Shown here piece by piece: positions 33,171 to 45,800 of a stretch of DNA of 64,000 nt. Made by a program: the position numbers and the translations under genes. The notes beneath the pieces were generated by a model. It had not been told where the DNA came from, did not search any database, and worked only from the letters and a program-made list of their open reading frames with translations. The stretch comes from Cymodocea nodosa (Eukaryota; Streptophyta; Magnoliopsida; Alismatales; Cymodoceaceae): NCBI GenBank assembly GCA_036874045.1, contig CM072342.1, positions 2,068,501-2,132,500 on the forward strand, given 5' to 3'. How positions within the stretch are numbered: position 1 is the first letter of the stretch; each line of letters opens with the position of its first letter.

Positions 33171-36100
33171 TGGTTAGGGATTTCTTTTTTCGACATCCCT
33201 TCGATATAAGTATGGCTTCAAAGATGTTTACAACTGAGTTGGCAAGGATGGATAAATTAAATGGGGTAAATTATGAGATGTGGTATCGTAAAATATATCA
33301 AGCATTAGAGTACGAAGATATTGAGTATATAATAGGTTTGCATTCTTCAGAAATAAATGAAAACGCTTCTGAATTGGAAATAAAAAGAGTAAATCAATGG
33401 AGGAAAGATGATAAAAAGGCGAAAAATTTAATGTTCATGTTCATGGAAGATTGTCTTGTAAAATGCTATGAAACATATATTAATGCTTATACACTATGGA
33501 ATGCTTTGAAGGAAAAATATAATAAAGCAACTGAAATGAATACACAATTGCTCCTTCAAAAATATAACTCTTGCAAGATGCTAGAGGAACAAAGCGTAAT
33601 GGAACCTGTAAATAATATGATGATAATGGCTAAAAACTTAGCTACTACAAGAACTCCTATACTAGAAAAATTGAAAATAGCAACTATATTGAATAGTTTG
33701 CCACACAGTTATGATATGGTTACCACATCTCTTAGGTCTACCCCACTTCAATTATCTGAATTGCCAGCTAGGTTGTGTACTAAATAGGAAATAATAGTCA
33801 GTCGGAGGCAACATGAATCTCATTTAGAAGAAGCCAATGCCATATTTCAAAAGTAGAGATCTGAAGAAAGCAACAAAAGAAGAAATGGACCAAACAGGAA
33901 CAACTTCAAGCAAAATCAAGCACGTGGAAAGAAAGCACAAGGTCTTGCCATGCTTGTGGCCAATTTGGTCATTTTAGGGCACATTGTCCCAACAAGGATG
34001 GAAATAAAAGTGGAACCTTGGAATCGAACCTAAAGAACAAAAGAACCTTTGTGGGAGTTGTGTAATGCAATAATGTTGTGGTCTCTAATTCAAACAAATG
34101 GTGGGTTGATTCTGGTGCCACAAGACATATTGTCAAAACAAAAAGGGGACTTGACTCCTTTAAAGAGTTGAGTCCTGGACAACAACACATCTATATAGGT
34201 AACAATACTTATTTAGATGTGGAAGGTATTGGCACATATCGTTTGGACTTGGGAGATAGCATTATGATTCTGAAAGACGTCCTCTATGCACCTGGCATGA
34301 GGCAGAATTTAATATCTGTAGGCACTCTTTTAAAGAATGGTTTGGAAGTTCGATTTTACAATACACGTGTATCCATAGGAAAAGACAAAAAGATCTTTGT
34401 TATGAGAATTTTTGTACTAGAACATGATTTGTTTAAACTTTCTGTTGTTGCTAATGAAATAAATGAAGTAGTTTCTAATTATATTGAGTGTTGTTTATCT
34501 AAAATTGATTTGTGGCATTTAAGGTTAGTGCATATTAATAAATCTAAATTACAACAATTGATAAAAATGAACATGTTGCCTGAGATTAAAGACATGGAAT
34601 TAAATAAATGTCAACATTACTTGGTTGGGAAAATGACTAAGAAACCTTTTTGTAAGGGATATAGATCAGATGAATTATTGGGATTAATTCATTCTGATGT
34701 ATATGGTCCATTAAGTATTAAAACTCATGATGACAAGGAATACTTTGTGACTTTTATAGATGATTTTTCAAGATATGCTTATATTTATCTAATAAGTTAC
34801 AAAAGTCAAGTATTGAATTGTTTTAAGAAATACAAGTTGGAAGTAGAAAAACAACTTGGAAGAAGTATTAAGATATTAAAGTCAGATAGGGGAGAGGAAT
34901 ACAATTCTAAGGAATTTAAATTGTTTTGTGAAATGCATGGAATTAAAAGACAAACTACAATGCCTTATACACTACAACAAAATGGTATGGCGGAAAGAAA
35001 GAACAGAACACTTATGAATTATGTTAGATACATGCTTTCACATTCAGGTCTCTCCAATGTTTTTTGGGGAGAAGCATTGATCACAGTAAATTATGTATTA
35101 AATAGAATACCCTCCAAGTCTGTACCTAGCATATCTTATGAATTATGGACCGGAACTAAGCCCAACTTATATCATTTAAGAAAATGGGGATCTGTAGCTT
35201 ATGTACTTATTCCTAGACAATTAAGGGATAAGTAAAATTCAAAGACTCTTAAATGCAGGTTTATAGGCTATTGTGAAAATTCTTTCGATTATAGGTTCTA
35301 TAGTAAAGAAAATGGAATTATTGAATATAGGGATGCCACTTTCCTGGAAAATGTAAATGAAAAGGAAGAAATAGGAAAGGAACATGAGCCACCATTTGTG
35401 GTAAATGATGACTATTTCAATAATATCCTGGAAAATGACCCTAGAGTTGAAGGAGAAGGAAACATTGAAAATATAGATGAACCTATGAAAATTGTTGATG
35501 GAAACAATCGTGAACCCATGGAAATCATGGGAGAAATCCAAAATGAGTCTATAAATAGAATTAAAGAAAACAATAGGAATGGAGAAGATAGAGAACCGGA
35601 TTTACTTATTAGCAACAAAAGGATGAGACATCAACCAACATGGATGGATGACTACCATTTGTATTTTTGTGAGCTTTCTTGTTTTATGATAGACATAAAG
35701 GAAAATCACATGGAACCCGTGACATATAAGGATGTCGTCGAATCTCAGGAAAAATATTTATGGTTGGATGCCATGAATGATGAGATTGATTCCATTTCAT
35801 GGAATCATGTATGAGAATTATGTGATCTACCTCAAGGAAGGAAAGCTATAAGGTGCAAGTGGATATTCCGAAAAAAGTTAAAGGTTGATGGGTCTATTGA
35901 AAAATATAAGGCCCGTTTAGTTACTAAAGGTTATACACAGAAACCAGGAATTGATTTTCATGAGACATATTCTCTAGTAGCTAAGTTCGCATCAATAAGA
36001 ATTATATTGGCTATAGTTGCACATTTAGATTTGAAATTACATCAAATGGATGTAAAAACTGCATTTCTAAATGGAGACCTACAGGAAGAAATCTACATGT

Positions 36101-37413
36101 CACAACCTGAGGGATTTCAGGTGGAAGGACATGAGGAAAAAATGTGCAAATTAAAGAAGTCAATATATGGTTTAAAATAATCATCTAGACAATGGTATCA
36201 TAAGTTTCATGATATAATTGTCAAAATGGGATTTGTTTCAAACAAGTTATATTATTGTGTATATGTTAGGAATAGTGGGAGTAAGTTCATTATATTATCC
36301 TTGTATGTGGATGACATTTTACTTGTTGGAAATAATACTGACATGTTGAATGAAACAAAGGAAGAACTTAGTAGAAGATTTGAAATGAATGACATGGGGG
36401 AAGCATCCTATGTTCTTGGAATTCAGATCTTAAGAGATTGGAAATCAAGAACATTGAGTATAAATCAGGAAAGATACCTACAAATAGTGTTAAAAAGGTT
36501 TGGAATCAACAATTGTTCCTCAGCTCCCACACCTTATATTTTAGGGAAAATGTTAAATAAGGACCAATGTCCTACAAAAAGGAATGAACCTTTAAGAGCA
36601 CCTTATGCCCAAGTGGTTGGAAGTTTGATGTATGTTATGTTGTGTATAAGACTAGACTTGGCATATGCTGTAAGTATTGTAAGTAGGTATCAAAGTAATC
36701 TCGGAACAAAATATTGGAAAGCTGTTAAAAGAATTTTGAAATATATAAAAGGAACTTTGCACCATAAATTGACTTATCAAGCAGATGAGCTTGAAGTGCT
36801 TGGTTATACAGATGTAGATTTAGGTTGTGACAAAGATGGTGGGAAGTCCACTTCAGGACATGTATTCATCTTTGGAGGTGTAGCTGTATCTTGGGGAAGT
36901 AAGAAGCAAGGGTGTATAGCAAAATACACACAAGAAGTTAAATATGTTGCCTGTAGTGTAGCTGCGTCACATGTAGTTTGGATCATAAGATTCATAAATG
37001 ATTTGAATCTAAACTTAATAAATGGTCCAATAGAAATGTATTGTGATAACCAAGCAGCAATAAGTCTTGTATATAGTGGTGTAAATACAACAAAAGGATA
37101 GCATATAAATATACATTATCACTATATTCGTGATATTGTAGAAAATGGGGAAATAAAATTGAGTTATATCCCTACGGAAGATATGATTGTTGATCCTTTG
37201 ACAAAAAGGATACTAGTGGAAAAGTACAAATTTAATGGGATTAAAGAACATTTATATGAATAATGGAAATAGAGAACATTCTCATGAATAGTGGGAGTAA
37301 AAGATTGAAATTGTGCTACCTACGAGTAGTGGGAGCGGAATTAAAAAGAATATATGCCTTATAGGGTTTGGCATATATATGAATATTGTTGGTCTTTGTG
37401 ACCAAGTAGGAGA

Positions 37414-37648
37414 CGTTGGAATTGGTCAAAAAGACCAAGTTCCAAATTCTAAGGAATTGAATTTGAAATTCAATTTTCGATGTTTACCGAAAATTAAGGA
37501 AAAGGTTTGGGGTGGAAATAGTGAAGATAGTTGATCCTCCAAATGCTATAAATAGAAGTGATTAAAAGTTTTTAAAGATACACAAGAATATACAAGATCA
37601 CCTGAAATCAATACACCATTAAAGCTCCCAAATCACGTTAGACCAACA
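37414..37648 (+). repeat. 3' LTR of the nested copia
   Basis: Preceded by a short purine-rich tract AAGTAGGAGA and ending GACCAACA. The sequence after it (AATAGTTCAACAACATTTT) resumes the gypsy LTR, as shown by the same words at about 42,337 in the other gypsy LTR. Confidence 0.8.
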
Positions 37649-37911
37649 AAAAAATAGTTCAACAACATTTTCCTTAGTGTGTGTACTTGGTGTAGCCCTT
37701 CACCCGGTTCCTCTCGACCTTCTTCCTCGTCGTTGGTCCATCATAGGTAGGTCTAGGAGTGCACGATGCCCTCCTCCAAGCATTTGTCGATCCGCTTGAC
37801 TATTGGAGAAGGAGCTCCAAGAAGATTACCAAATCTTTTTCACCAAGCATTCCACAGCGTTGACGTCGTCGTCATCGACATTAGTTTGATATTCTCCTCG
37901 ACAGGAATGTA
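37649..37911 (+). repeat. Right part of the gypsy 5' LTR
   Basis: Matches 42,960-43,216 closely, including GTCGTTGGTCCA and GAGAAGGAGCTCCA. The left part of this LTR is at about 32,267-32,342, beyond the copia. Confidence 0.8.
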
Positions 37912-40900
37912 ACAAAGTGGCATCAAAGCCATGAACCTTGAACATGAGCAACTTCGGTGGTGCGTCAGCGAACGTCGTGGATGAGCTGCGCGAGGTTTTC
38001 CTCAAGTTAATGAATGATCAGTGAATGGAGGCAACTGAGAATAGACCGATATTGAGGGAGATATTGGACGAGTTACAGTGTCAGCCTAGCGAGTAGCGAG
38101 AGGCACCACCATCTGATGTAGAGCCACCGAATGACGACTTTGGTGGACAGGAGACAAGACGTGACACCCCCTAGGTCGACGATTTGCGTCGACTTTCCTG
38201 TGTACTCGGTACAGGGAAGGCCGGTAGACTGGCTCTTACGGCAGATCGATTTTTTTCGTTTCCACGATATTCGGAGGGGACAAAGGTTAAGCTATATAAT
38301 GTTGCACTTGTCTGATGAAGCCATTCAGTGGTATGATTGGTTGGAAAAACCTGTAGCAAAGGATGGACGAGAAATCACGTGGGACTACTTCAACAAGGAG
38401 CTTCTCTTTCGATTTGGCGACGACGAAGTCGAGAGGCTGTTGGTGATCTTGTCGCAATAGCATCAGACAACAACGGTGTGAGAGTATCAAAGCCGATTTG
38501 AGACAGTCCTTAACTGGATTGGCAGCCTCGACGACGCTGACTGTGCTGGCATTTTCATCAATGGTTTAAAGGAGGAGATCAAAGTGGAAGTATAGTATCT
38601 TAAGGCAACTACCCTCACCAGTGCAATGAAGGCAGCTCGAAGGTTTGAGAACAAATTGTAAAAGAATCATCGATTCCTGCATGATGGGTCTTCTCGTTCT
38701 GAGGGTCACGTAGGCGATACGGGGTGTGCCAACCAAACACCCATGAAGGTGAAGTTATTATCCCCAGAGGAAATGAGGGAGCAACGTACTCAAAATCTAT
38801 GTTATAATTGTGATGAACGTTGGACCCCCAACCACCATTGTAAAACGAAGACTCTCTACTTGATGTGTGGGGATGGGAGGGCGATATCGAAGAATCTGTC
38901 CAGGAGCAACCCGACGGTGCTACAAGGGAGGAAGAGGAGACAGTTTAGGTGTCGGCACACGCTGTGTCCGACGATATTGGTCCACAAACCTTCCAGTTGT
39001 GGGCCTCTTAGAAGGGTGACAGATATTGGTGATGATAGATACGGGAAGCACACATAGCTTCCTAGAACCCTGACTCTTGACGTCGGAGGAGTGTGGAGGG
39101 CTCAAGGCCACACGTATGGTGACAGTAGCCGACGGTAGGCAACTGCCAATGTTCGAGCGATAAATGAGGGTGGTGATTCACTATCAAGAACATGATATTG
39201 AGGTCGAGGCATACCTCATGGAAATGGGATTGTATGACTTAATTTTGGGGGCACAATGGATTCGATAGCTCAAGCGGTTCGTGATAGACATGTACACTAT
39301 GGAGATGGAGTTTTTGTATCGAGGACGGCAGGTGCACTGGAAGGGCATTGAACAACCGTCGTCACAAACGGTCTCGTGTCGAGCTGTTCTACGTGATTGG
39401 CAGGAGGTGCATGAGGTTATATTATTGTATATGGTGGAGGACAACGACATAACATCAGGAAAGGACACTAACAAGGATGAGGAGCTGGCTGCACTACTAG
39501 CTCGATATCAGGATGTCTTTGCTATCTCACGTGGATTACCTCTAGTGTGTTCTCTTGACCATCGAATTCCACTAGCCAGCAAAGAAGGGGGAATTCTCCA
39601 TCAGACCCTATAGATATTCTCATTTCCAAAAGGAGGAACTGGAGTGCCAGATCAAACAGTTTCTCACAGATGAGACTATTCGACCTTCTCAAAGCTCGTT
39701 CACCTCACTCGCCCTATTGATGCGAAAGAAGGATGGCTCATGGCAGTTTTGTGTAGACTATCGCGACCTTAATCATCATACGGTGAAACACATGTTCCCA
39801 GTTCCTTTAGTGGATGAACTCTTGGATGAGCTGGGACAAGGTTGAATCTATTCCAAATTAGACCAACAAGCCGGTTATCATCAAATTAGGGTCCACACTT
39901 CTGATGTGCACAAGACTGTGTTTCGATGTTGTTCAACCTTACAAACGCCCCCTTCACCTTCCAAGCATTGATGAACAACGTGTTTCGTCCATGGCTACGT
40001 CGGTCAATGCTGGTTTTCTTCGACGATATCTTAGTGTATAGCACAAGACAACATTGGGAACACTTACGTCAAGTACTGGAATGCTTGTGCCACCATCAAC
40101 TTTTTACCAAATCTTCAAAATGTTGTTTTGTAGCTACACAGGTCCAATACCTTGGCCACATCATTGTTGTTGAGCGCATGCAGGCAGATCCGGACAAGCT
40201 GGAGGTGGTGCAACGATGGCCCATTCCACGTGACGTGAAGGCCTTAAGGGCCTTCCTGGAGTTGGCGGGTTATTACCATCGGTTTATTCAAGGATACAGA
40301 GGTACAACTGCGCCATTACATGCACTGCTCAAGAAAGGGAGTTTTTGAGGGACCGACGTTGCGAAACAGGCATTCCTTACCCTTAAGCAAAAGATGCTTC
40401 AGCTGCTAGTGTTAGCCCTCCTAGTGCTTACACTCAAGAGTTTATTATCGAATGTGACGCGTCAGGGGAGGGGATGGGCGTCGTTTTGTGACAAAAAGGT
40501 CGTCTGATTGCCTTCTTAAACCAAGCTTTTAGCCTCCAATAATGAGGACAATCTACATATGAGAAGGAGTTGGCGGCGCTACTTCACGCTGTTCAAAAAT
40601 GACGTCAATATCTTCTAGGTCGTAAGTTTATCATCAAGATCGACCAAAGAAGTTCAAAATTTTTGTTGGAACAGAGATTGAACACTCCCAACCAACAACA
40701 CGACCTAATCAAGTTATTGGGACTTGATTTCCATGTGGAATACAAGTCTGGCAGAAGTAATGGAGCTGCGAATGCACTATCCCGTTGTCTTATGGGAGAA
40801 CTAAGTTTCGCTGATGGCCATCTCCGTGCTTCAATCGACGTGGCTGGAAGAGGTACGTCAAGCCTTTACACCAGATCCAGAGCTGGTGGCCCTCATGGAG

Positions 40901-42238
40901 CGTTGGGAGTCAGGCTAGCTCGATGCCACCAAATATATTCATGGCATGACAACACTTTATTCTACAAACATTGATTGGTGATCAACAGCAACTCCCCTTT
41001 TAAACCATCCTTGTTGATGGAATGCCATCAGGCACCCACTATCGATCACGCCGATTTCATAAGATCCTACCACTGTCTAAAGAAATTGTTTTCTGGTCGG
41101 GCATGAAGCAAAAGCTCAAAAGTTATATCAGAGAATGTTTAACTTGTTAGAAAATGAAGTTCGACAATCTTGCTCCCACCAGCCTATTACAACCTTTGTC
41201 GGTGCCGAATCGCCTTCGGGAAGAAGTGACGATGGATTTCATTGAAGCGTTTCCAACTTCAAAAGGCTTCTCTGTCATTTTGGTGGCAATTGATCGACTA
41301 TCCAAATATGCTCACTTCATGAAACTTAAGCATCCTTTCAATTTGGAAGGTGTTGCTGCTGTTTTCATAGACAACATTATCAAATTGCATGGTTTTCCAT
41401 CCTCGATCATTTCTGATCGGGATGCTATCTTCATGAGCTATTTTTGGAAGAAGCTTTTGCGTCGATTAGGCACGACGTTAAAAATGTCCACCACCTGCCA
41501 TCCTCAAACAGATGGACAATCAGATGTTATTCCAGCAAATTAGTAGAGACCTATCTCAGATGTTATTGTAGTGAGCGTCTGCGTGAGTGGACAAAATGGC
41601 TCTCCTGGGCTGAATTTCATCATAACATGGCCTCCATCAGGCCGAACCCCTTTTGAAACTCTCTACGGCCGACCACCGTCTTCTATTCCCTTTCACATTC
41701 TGGGAACTACCATCATGCCAGTCGTGAGATGTTGCAGCATCTGCGTAGTAAGTTGGAGACGGCTAGAGACCAGATGAAGAAATATGAGGATCACCACCAC
41801 ACAGACAAGGAGGCTAGCAGAAGGAGACTGGGTGTATGTCCGTCTACATCCTTATCGCTAATCTTCGGCACGACACCTCTAGTTGATTGCTCATTATTTT
41901 GGCTCTTTTCAAATTCTCAAACGGGTTGAGCAAGTTGCGTATAAATTGCCCTTACCATCAGAAGCTAAGGTTCACCTTGTTTTTCATTTATCTCTCTTAA
42001 AAGCACCACATAGGCTCGACACCGACAACTGTGTCGATTCCTCAAATCTAGCTTGTAGAAGACTCGCCACGACAACCTCAATGGCTTCTTTAACGTTGCA
42101 TGTGCAGATAGGGCAACCGAGCTGGCACCCAACTTTCTGGTACAATGGTAGGGGTTGGATGAATTGACTTGGGAGTTGCATTCGGATATGGTTTGTTGTT
42201 TTCCTCGATGGATGGAGATGCAAGATAGGCCACTAGAA

Positions 42239-43216
42239 TCGGTAATTTAAGTGTGAAGTTGTCATGTTGAGTGGTTGGAAGTTACTATCTTAATTTCTAT
42301 TCCTCTTTATATTCAATGAAAGGCTAGTTGATGGACAAGAAATAGTTCAACAACATTTTTTTAATATCTATCTAAAAAATAATAGAAAATGAAATATTGA
42401 AAAATTTAAAACATAATGAAAAAGAAAGTTGTAAAAAGTTATAAAAAATTGTAGTATTTGTACGTCAATCAGAAAGTGATAAAAGGATATAAAAAGTGAA
42501 AAAATAATAGAATATAGTAAAATATAAATAAATAACATAAAAATATTTGTAGACAAAATTTATAATATATATATTCTTAAGTTTACGAAAAAATTTAAAA
42601 TGTTTATATTCTTCGTAACAGTGCATTATATATTACAAGGTTAAATTTATAATATATAAATTTAACATATTGTAAATAATAATTATTATTTTATCTTTTT
42701 TTAATATATAAATTTAAGAAATTATATTTTCTTTTATTTTTTCTCTCTTATTCATCTTTTTCTTTAATTTTTATTACCTTCAGGTCTTTCAACTCAAAAA
42801 AAATATAATTCTATTTCCATTTTTTTTTTTTAAAATAACCATAAAAAATAATAGATACTTTTCACCAAATACAAATATATTATATTTTTTTTGTCACTTT
42901 TTTCTCCGTCATTTTCCTCGTTTTCCTTCGTACAAGTTTGAGTGGTTGGAAGTTAGTATCTTAATGTTGACTGGTTAGTGTGTGCTTGGTGTGGCCTCCA
43001 CCTAGTTTCTCCTGACCTCCTTCGTCGTCGTTGGTCCACCATAGGCAGGTCCAAGAGTGCACGACGGCCTCCTCCAAGCATTCGTCGATCCGCTTCACTA
43101 TCGGAGAAGGAGCTCCAGGAAGATTATCAAATCTTTCTCACCGAGCATTCCGCAACGTCGACGTCGCCGCTGTCGACATCGTCATCAATTTGATCTTCTC
43201 CTCCACAGGAACGTAG
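42239..43216 (+). repeat. Gypsy 3' LTR with an AT-rich insertion
   Basis: Its two ends match the two parts of the 5' LTR. Between about 42,350 and 42,935 lies AT-rich DNA absent from the 5' LTR. The words GAGTGGTTGGAAGTTA and TATCTTAAT occur on both sides of it (near 42,272 and 42,941), so the insertion came with a local duplication or rearrangement. The insert may be a MITE; its ends are not clear. Confidence 0.7.
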
Positions 43217-43985
43217 CAGAATCAGCCCAAGACCTACCAACCTGCAAAGAACAGAAGATGAACCCATAAAATAACCATCATAATAACGATAAAATGGCAA
43301 CTCCGTTCGTTGTGGCAGAGCTTTGCTTGTCTTTGGTGACTTTGGTTCGTTGTGATGGAGTTTTCCCTCGTAACTCCGCTTGTTTGTGGTGGACCGCTGC
43401 CGACCATAGGAATGGCTAACCTATAAAAAAATTAGCATATAAATGGCTGGGTGGGTGACCTCCGGTCGTCGGTTTCGATGGAGAGGTTTTAACCGACGGA
43501 ACTGGAGAAAAAAAAAAGGTAAAAAAGGAAAAAAAGAAAAAATAAAAAATGATGATGATGAAATCAGTGAAGACAAAAGAAGGGGGCAGAAATTCGATCC
43601 AAGTGGAAAAACAGCAGGCCGAAAAGCCCGCCAACAATCCGAGATGGTAAAATTAAAAAAACGAGCCCAATAGTCCTAACGAACGGCAGATTTGTTCGAT
43701 TTACTCGTAGATCAAAAAGCTCGTTCTGTAGACATGGGCCTGAAAGGGAAGGCTGGTCCAGAAACGGTATCCCGATTTATGCTGCTGACAATCCGGACCA
43801 TAAAATAAAAAATAAAAAAGGAGATTTGATTCATAAAAAATAATTTAGACATAAATATCTAAAATAGAATTAAAATATTTTAAATATAAAATATGGAAAT
43901 CCAAAATAACATTAAGATATGTGGGATATATAATATCAATATCCAAAGTAAAAAATCAGATATTTTTGATATAAAATATATAAAT
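43217..43985. other. Intergenic sequence right of the gypsy element, no gene recognised
   Basis: Mixed GC-richer (43,240-43,500) and AT-rich sequence. The small open frames at 43,416-43,673 are A-rich or T-rich and lack domains. Confidence 0.4.
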
Positions 43986-44430
43986 CCTTAAAAATATAAA
44001 TGCTTCTAAACAAAGTCTAAATTGTCTAAAAATATATAAATCTTAAAATATTGAGGGAAAAATATAAAATACCCTCGTGTATAAACAAAATTGCCAAAAT
44101 GTCGTTACATATGTCAAAATATAAAATGCTTTTAGACAAAAGCTTAAATTGTCTAAAATACATATTTTGACATAAAAATATGCAAATATCAAAATAGGGA
44201 GAGAAGAATATAAAATATCGGCATCATAGGTAAAATGACTAAAATGTACTTGCACGTATATAAAATATAAGTTGTTCTTAGATACGAGGTTAAATTATTT
44301 AATGCATATCTTGACATTAATAATATACATATACATGTAAAATAATATATTTATGGTCAAAATTACCATGATACCCCTCCTCCCAATATATAGTAAGTTT
44401 ACCAAAATACCCTTACATGTTGAAATATAT
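43985..44430. repeat. Degenerate AT-rich tandem repeat, unit about 130-150 bases
   Basis: At least three units recur with the order AAATATAAATGCTT.TA.ACAAA, TAAATTGTCTAAAA, AATATAAAAT, AAATTGCCAAAATGT. They start near 43,985, 44,115 and 44,250 and become weaker to the right, where CAAAATACCCTTACAT repeats part of the unit. Confidence 0.6.
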
Positions 44431-44769
44431 TTTTTGGGATAGAAATACATATAAAAATGACAAATTTTCAATATTTTTTTTTATCAATTTCTTTGTAAAA
44501 TTATATTGTATAATCAAAATTTATACTTTGTCCTTTACAAATAATGAAATTTTACAATTTTTAATATCATGTATATTTTTAACATATAGACATGATACAT
44601 ATTAAGTATCATTTCTAAAAAAAAGTGTAAGACGTAAAATTATAAGATAATTCTTGAAAGATCTCATGATACAAATGTATTTAAATATAAGAAAAACCTA
44701 CCATTAACACCACACTTTGAAAGTTTAAGTCACAAAACAATCAAACGAAATGGAATTAATTATTAGGTG

Positions 44770-45800
44770 ATTTCTACTAGTAAGCTATTGAGGTTCTTGA
44801 TCTTCTCCCTATTGAGTTATATCGATTGAATCTTTGGTTGAATTGATCAGAAGGTGCTACAAAAATTGGTTCACTGGATTTGTAAAGCAACGGCAGATTG
44901 TAAATTGGCTTCACCCTTCCTCAATGTTTTAGTAGGGCGAGAGTTGTAGGGAGGTAGATTATATCGTAACATCACATTTACTACAAACCTCACATTTATT
45001 GTAATATTTATAGTTGATAATAATAGGTAGAGGTAGTTGTGGTTTAACCATGTGATTTACGGTGGTCCACGCATGAGCATTAGCTTGATGCCTGTTTGAT
45101 AAATTGCAGTTGCATCCGTTCTACACATTGTCTGTACAATACTCGTCCCTTGGGGATTGAGTGACAATTCTTTGTGCAAGCAAGGCGAGCATTCCAGTCG
45201 AATTGATCGTACCATGGGACAGGAGATATGGAAAAGTGCGAACATTTCAATTGGAAATTATTAGTTCTTCATTACTACTAGTATGCCATTGATTTGTTGG
45301 TTGAATTGGTCAGCTGGTGTCGTAGAATTTGGTTTGCTTGATTTGTAAGACAACGGATTGGACTCATTGGGATGGTAGGTTGGCTAGCTTCACCTCCTTC
45401 GATGTTTAAGTTAGGTGCTCGAAAATCCATAAGAGGAGTAGATCAGGTTTAGGTTAGAAAAGTATTACAGAATTTCACATTTATTGCGTTATTTGTAGTT
45501 CACCACGATGGATAGAAATGGTTGGAGATTGACGGATCTTGTTTCTCTATGTAATTCTAGATACGATGGTCGACACATGAGCATTAGCTCGCGCCTGTCT
45601 GATTAGTTGGATGGGCATTGATCGTACAATACAGACGAGCTTTCATATCATATGGTGCAACGAAGTTTGATGGCATATTAAGCGTTTCAACTTAGCAACG
45701 TCATGATCTCGTCTCTTGGAGAGTGACAACTGCTGCAATTTCGTATTAAGGTAGAGAACATTTCAGTTGGGTTGATTGTACTGTTTTTTGGGTTACAAGA
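44770..45800. repeat. Old non-coding tandem duplication, unit about 500 bases
   Basis: Two consecutive segments (about 44,770-45,245 and 45,262-45,800) carry the same landmarks in order: TTGGTTGAATTG.TCAG, GATTTGTAA..CAACGG, CACATTTATTG, CATGAGCATTAGCT, GTGACAA.T.CT, CAGT.G..TTGATCGTAC or a near match. Neither holds a supported reading frame. Confidence 0.55.

Larger units (their letters stand above)
32343..37648 (+). mobile_element. Ty1/copia element inserted in the gypsy 5' LTR (broken, largely readable)
   Basis: The LTRs are at about 32,343-32,568 and 37,414-37,648, sharing ACACAAGAATATACAAGATC and AAATTCTAAGGAATT. The primer site TGGTATCAGAG follows the 5' LTR at 32,569. Parts in order: a GC-rich leader (32,580-33,200), gag (from about 33,211), protease with WWVDSGATRH (near 34,100), integrase with DLWHLRL and HSDVYGPL (34,078-35,235), reverse transcriptase with YVDDILLVG (near 36,305) and RNase H with YCDNQAA (near 37,040). 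It has only a handful of breaks even though its LTRs differ at roughly 15% or more of sites by eye. Confidence 0.88.
32267..43216 (+). mobile_element. Ty3/gypsy LTR retrotransposon with nested insertions (broken)
   Basis: The 5' LTR is in two parts (about 32,267-32,342 and 37,649-37,911), split by a copia. The 3' LTR is at about 42,239-43,216 with an AT-rich insertion. The LTRs share TTGAGTGGTTGGAAGTTA near their start and CTCCTCCAAGCATT.GTCGAT further in. A primer site like TGGCATCAAAGCC follows the 5' LTR. Parts in order: gag (38,131-38,700), a zinc knuckle with CYNCDE (near 38,800), protease region, reverse transcriptase with YRDLNHH (near 39,760) and FFDDILVYS (near 40,020), RNase H (near 40,440), integrase with HPQTDGQS (near 41,500). 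The order and motifs fit the chromovirus-like plant gypsy group. It is broken at about ten or more places. Confidence 0.85.

Noticed and set aside
32580-33177. Long overlapping Cys/Pro/Ala-rich reading frames on both strands, as a possible secreted repeat protein
   Set aside because: All frames are open because of a stop-free tandem repeat in the leader of a copia element, between its primer site and gag; no single frame is favoured.
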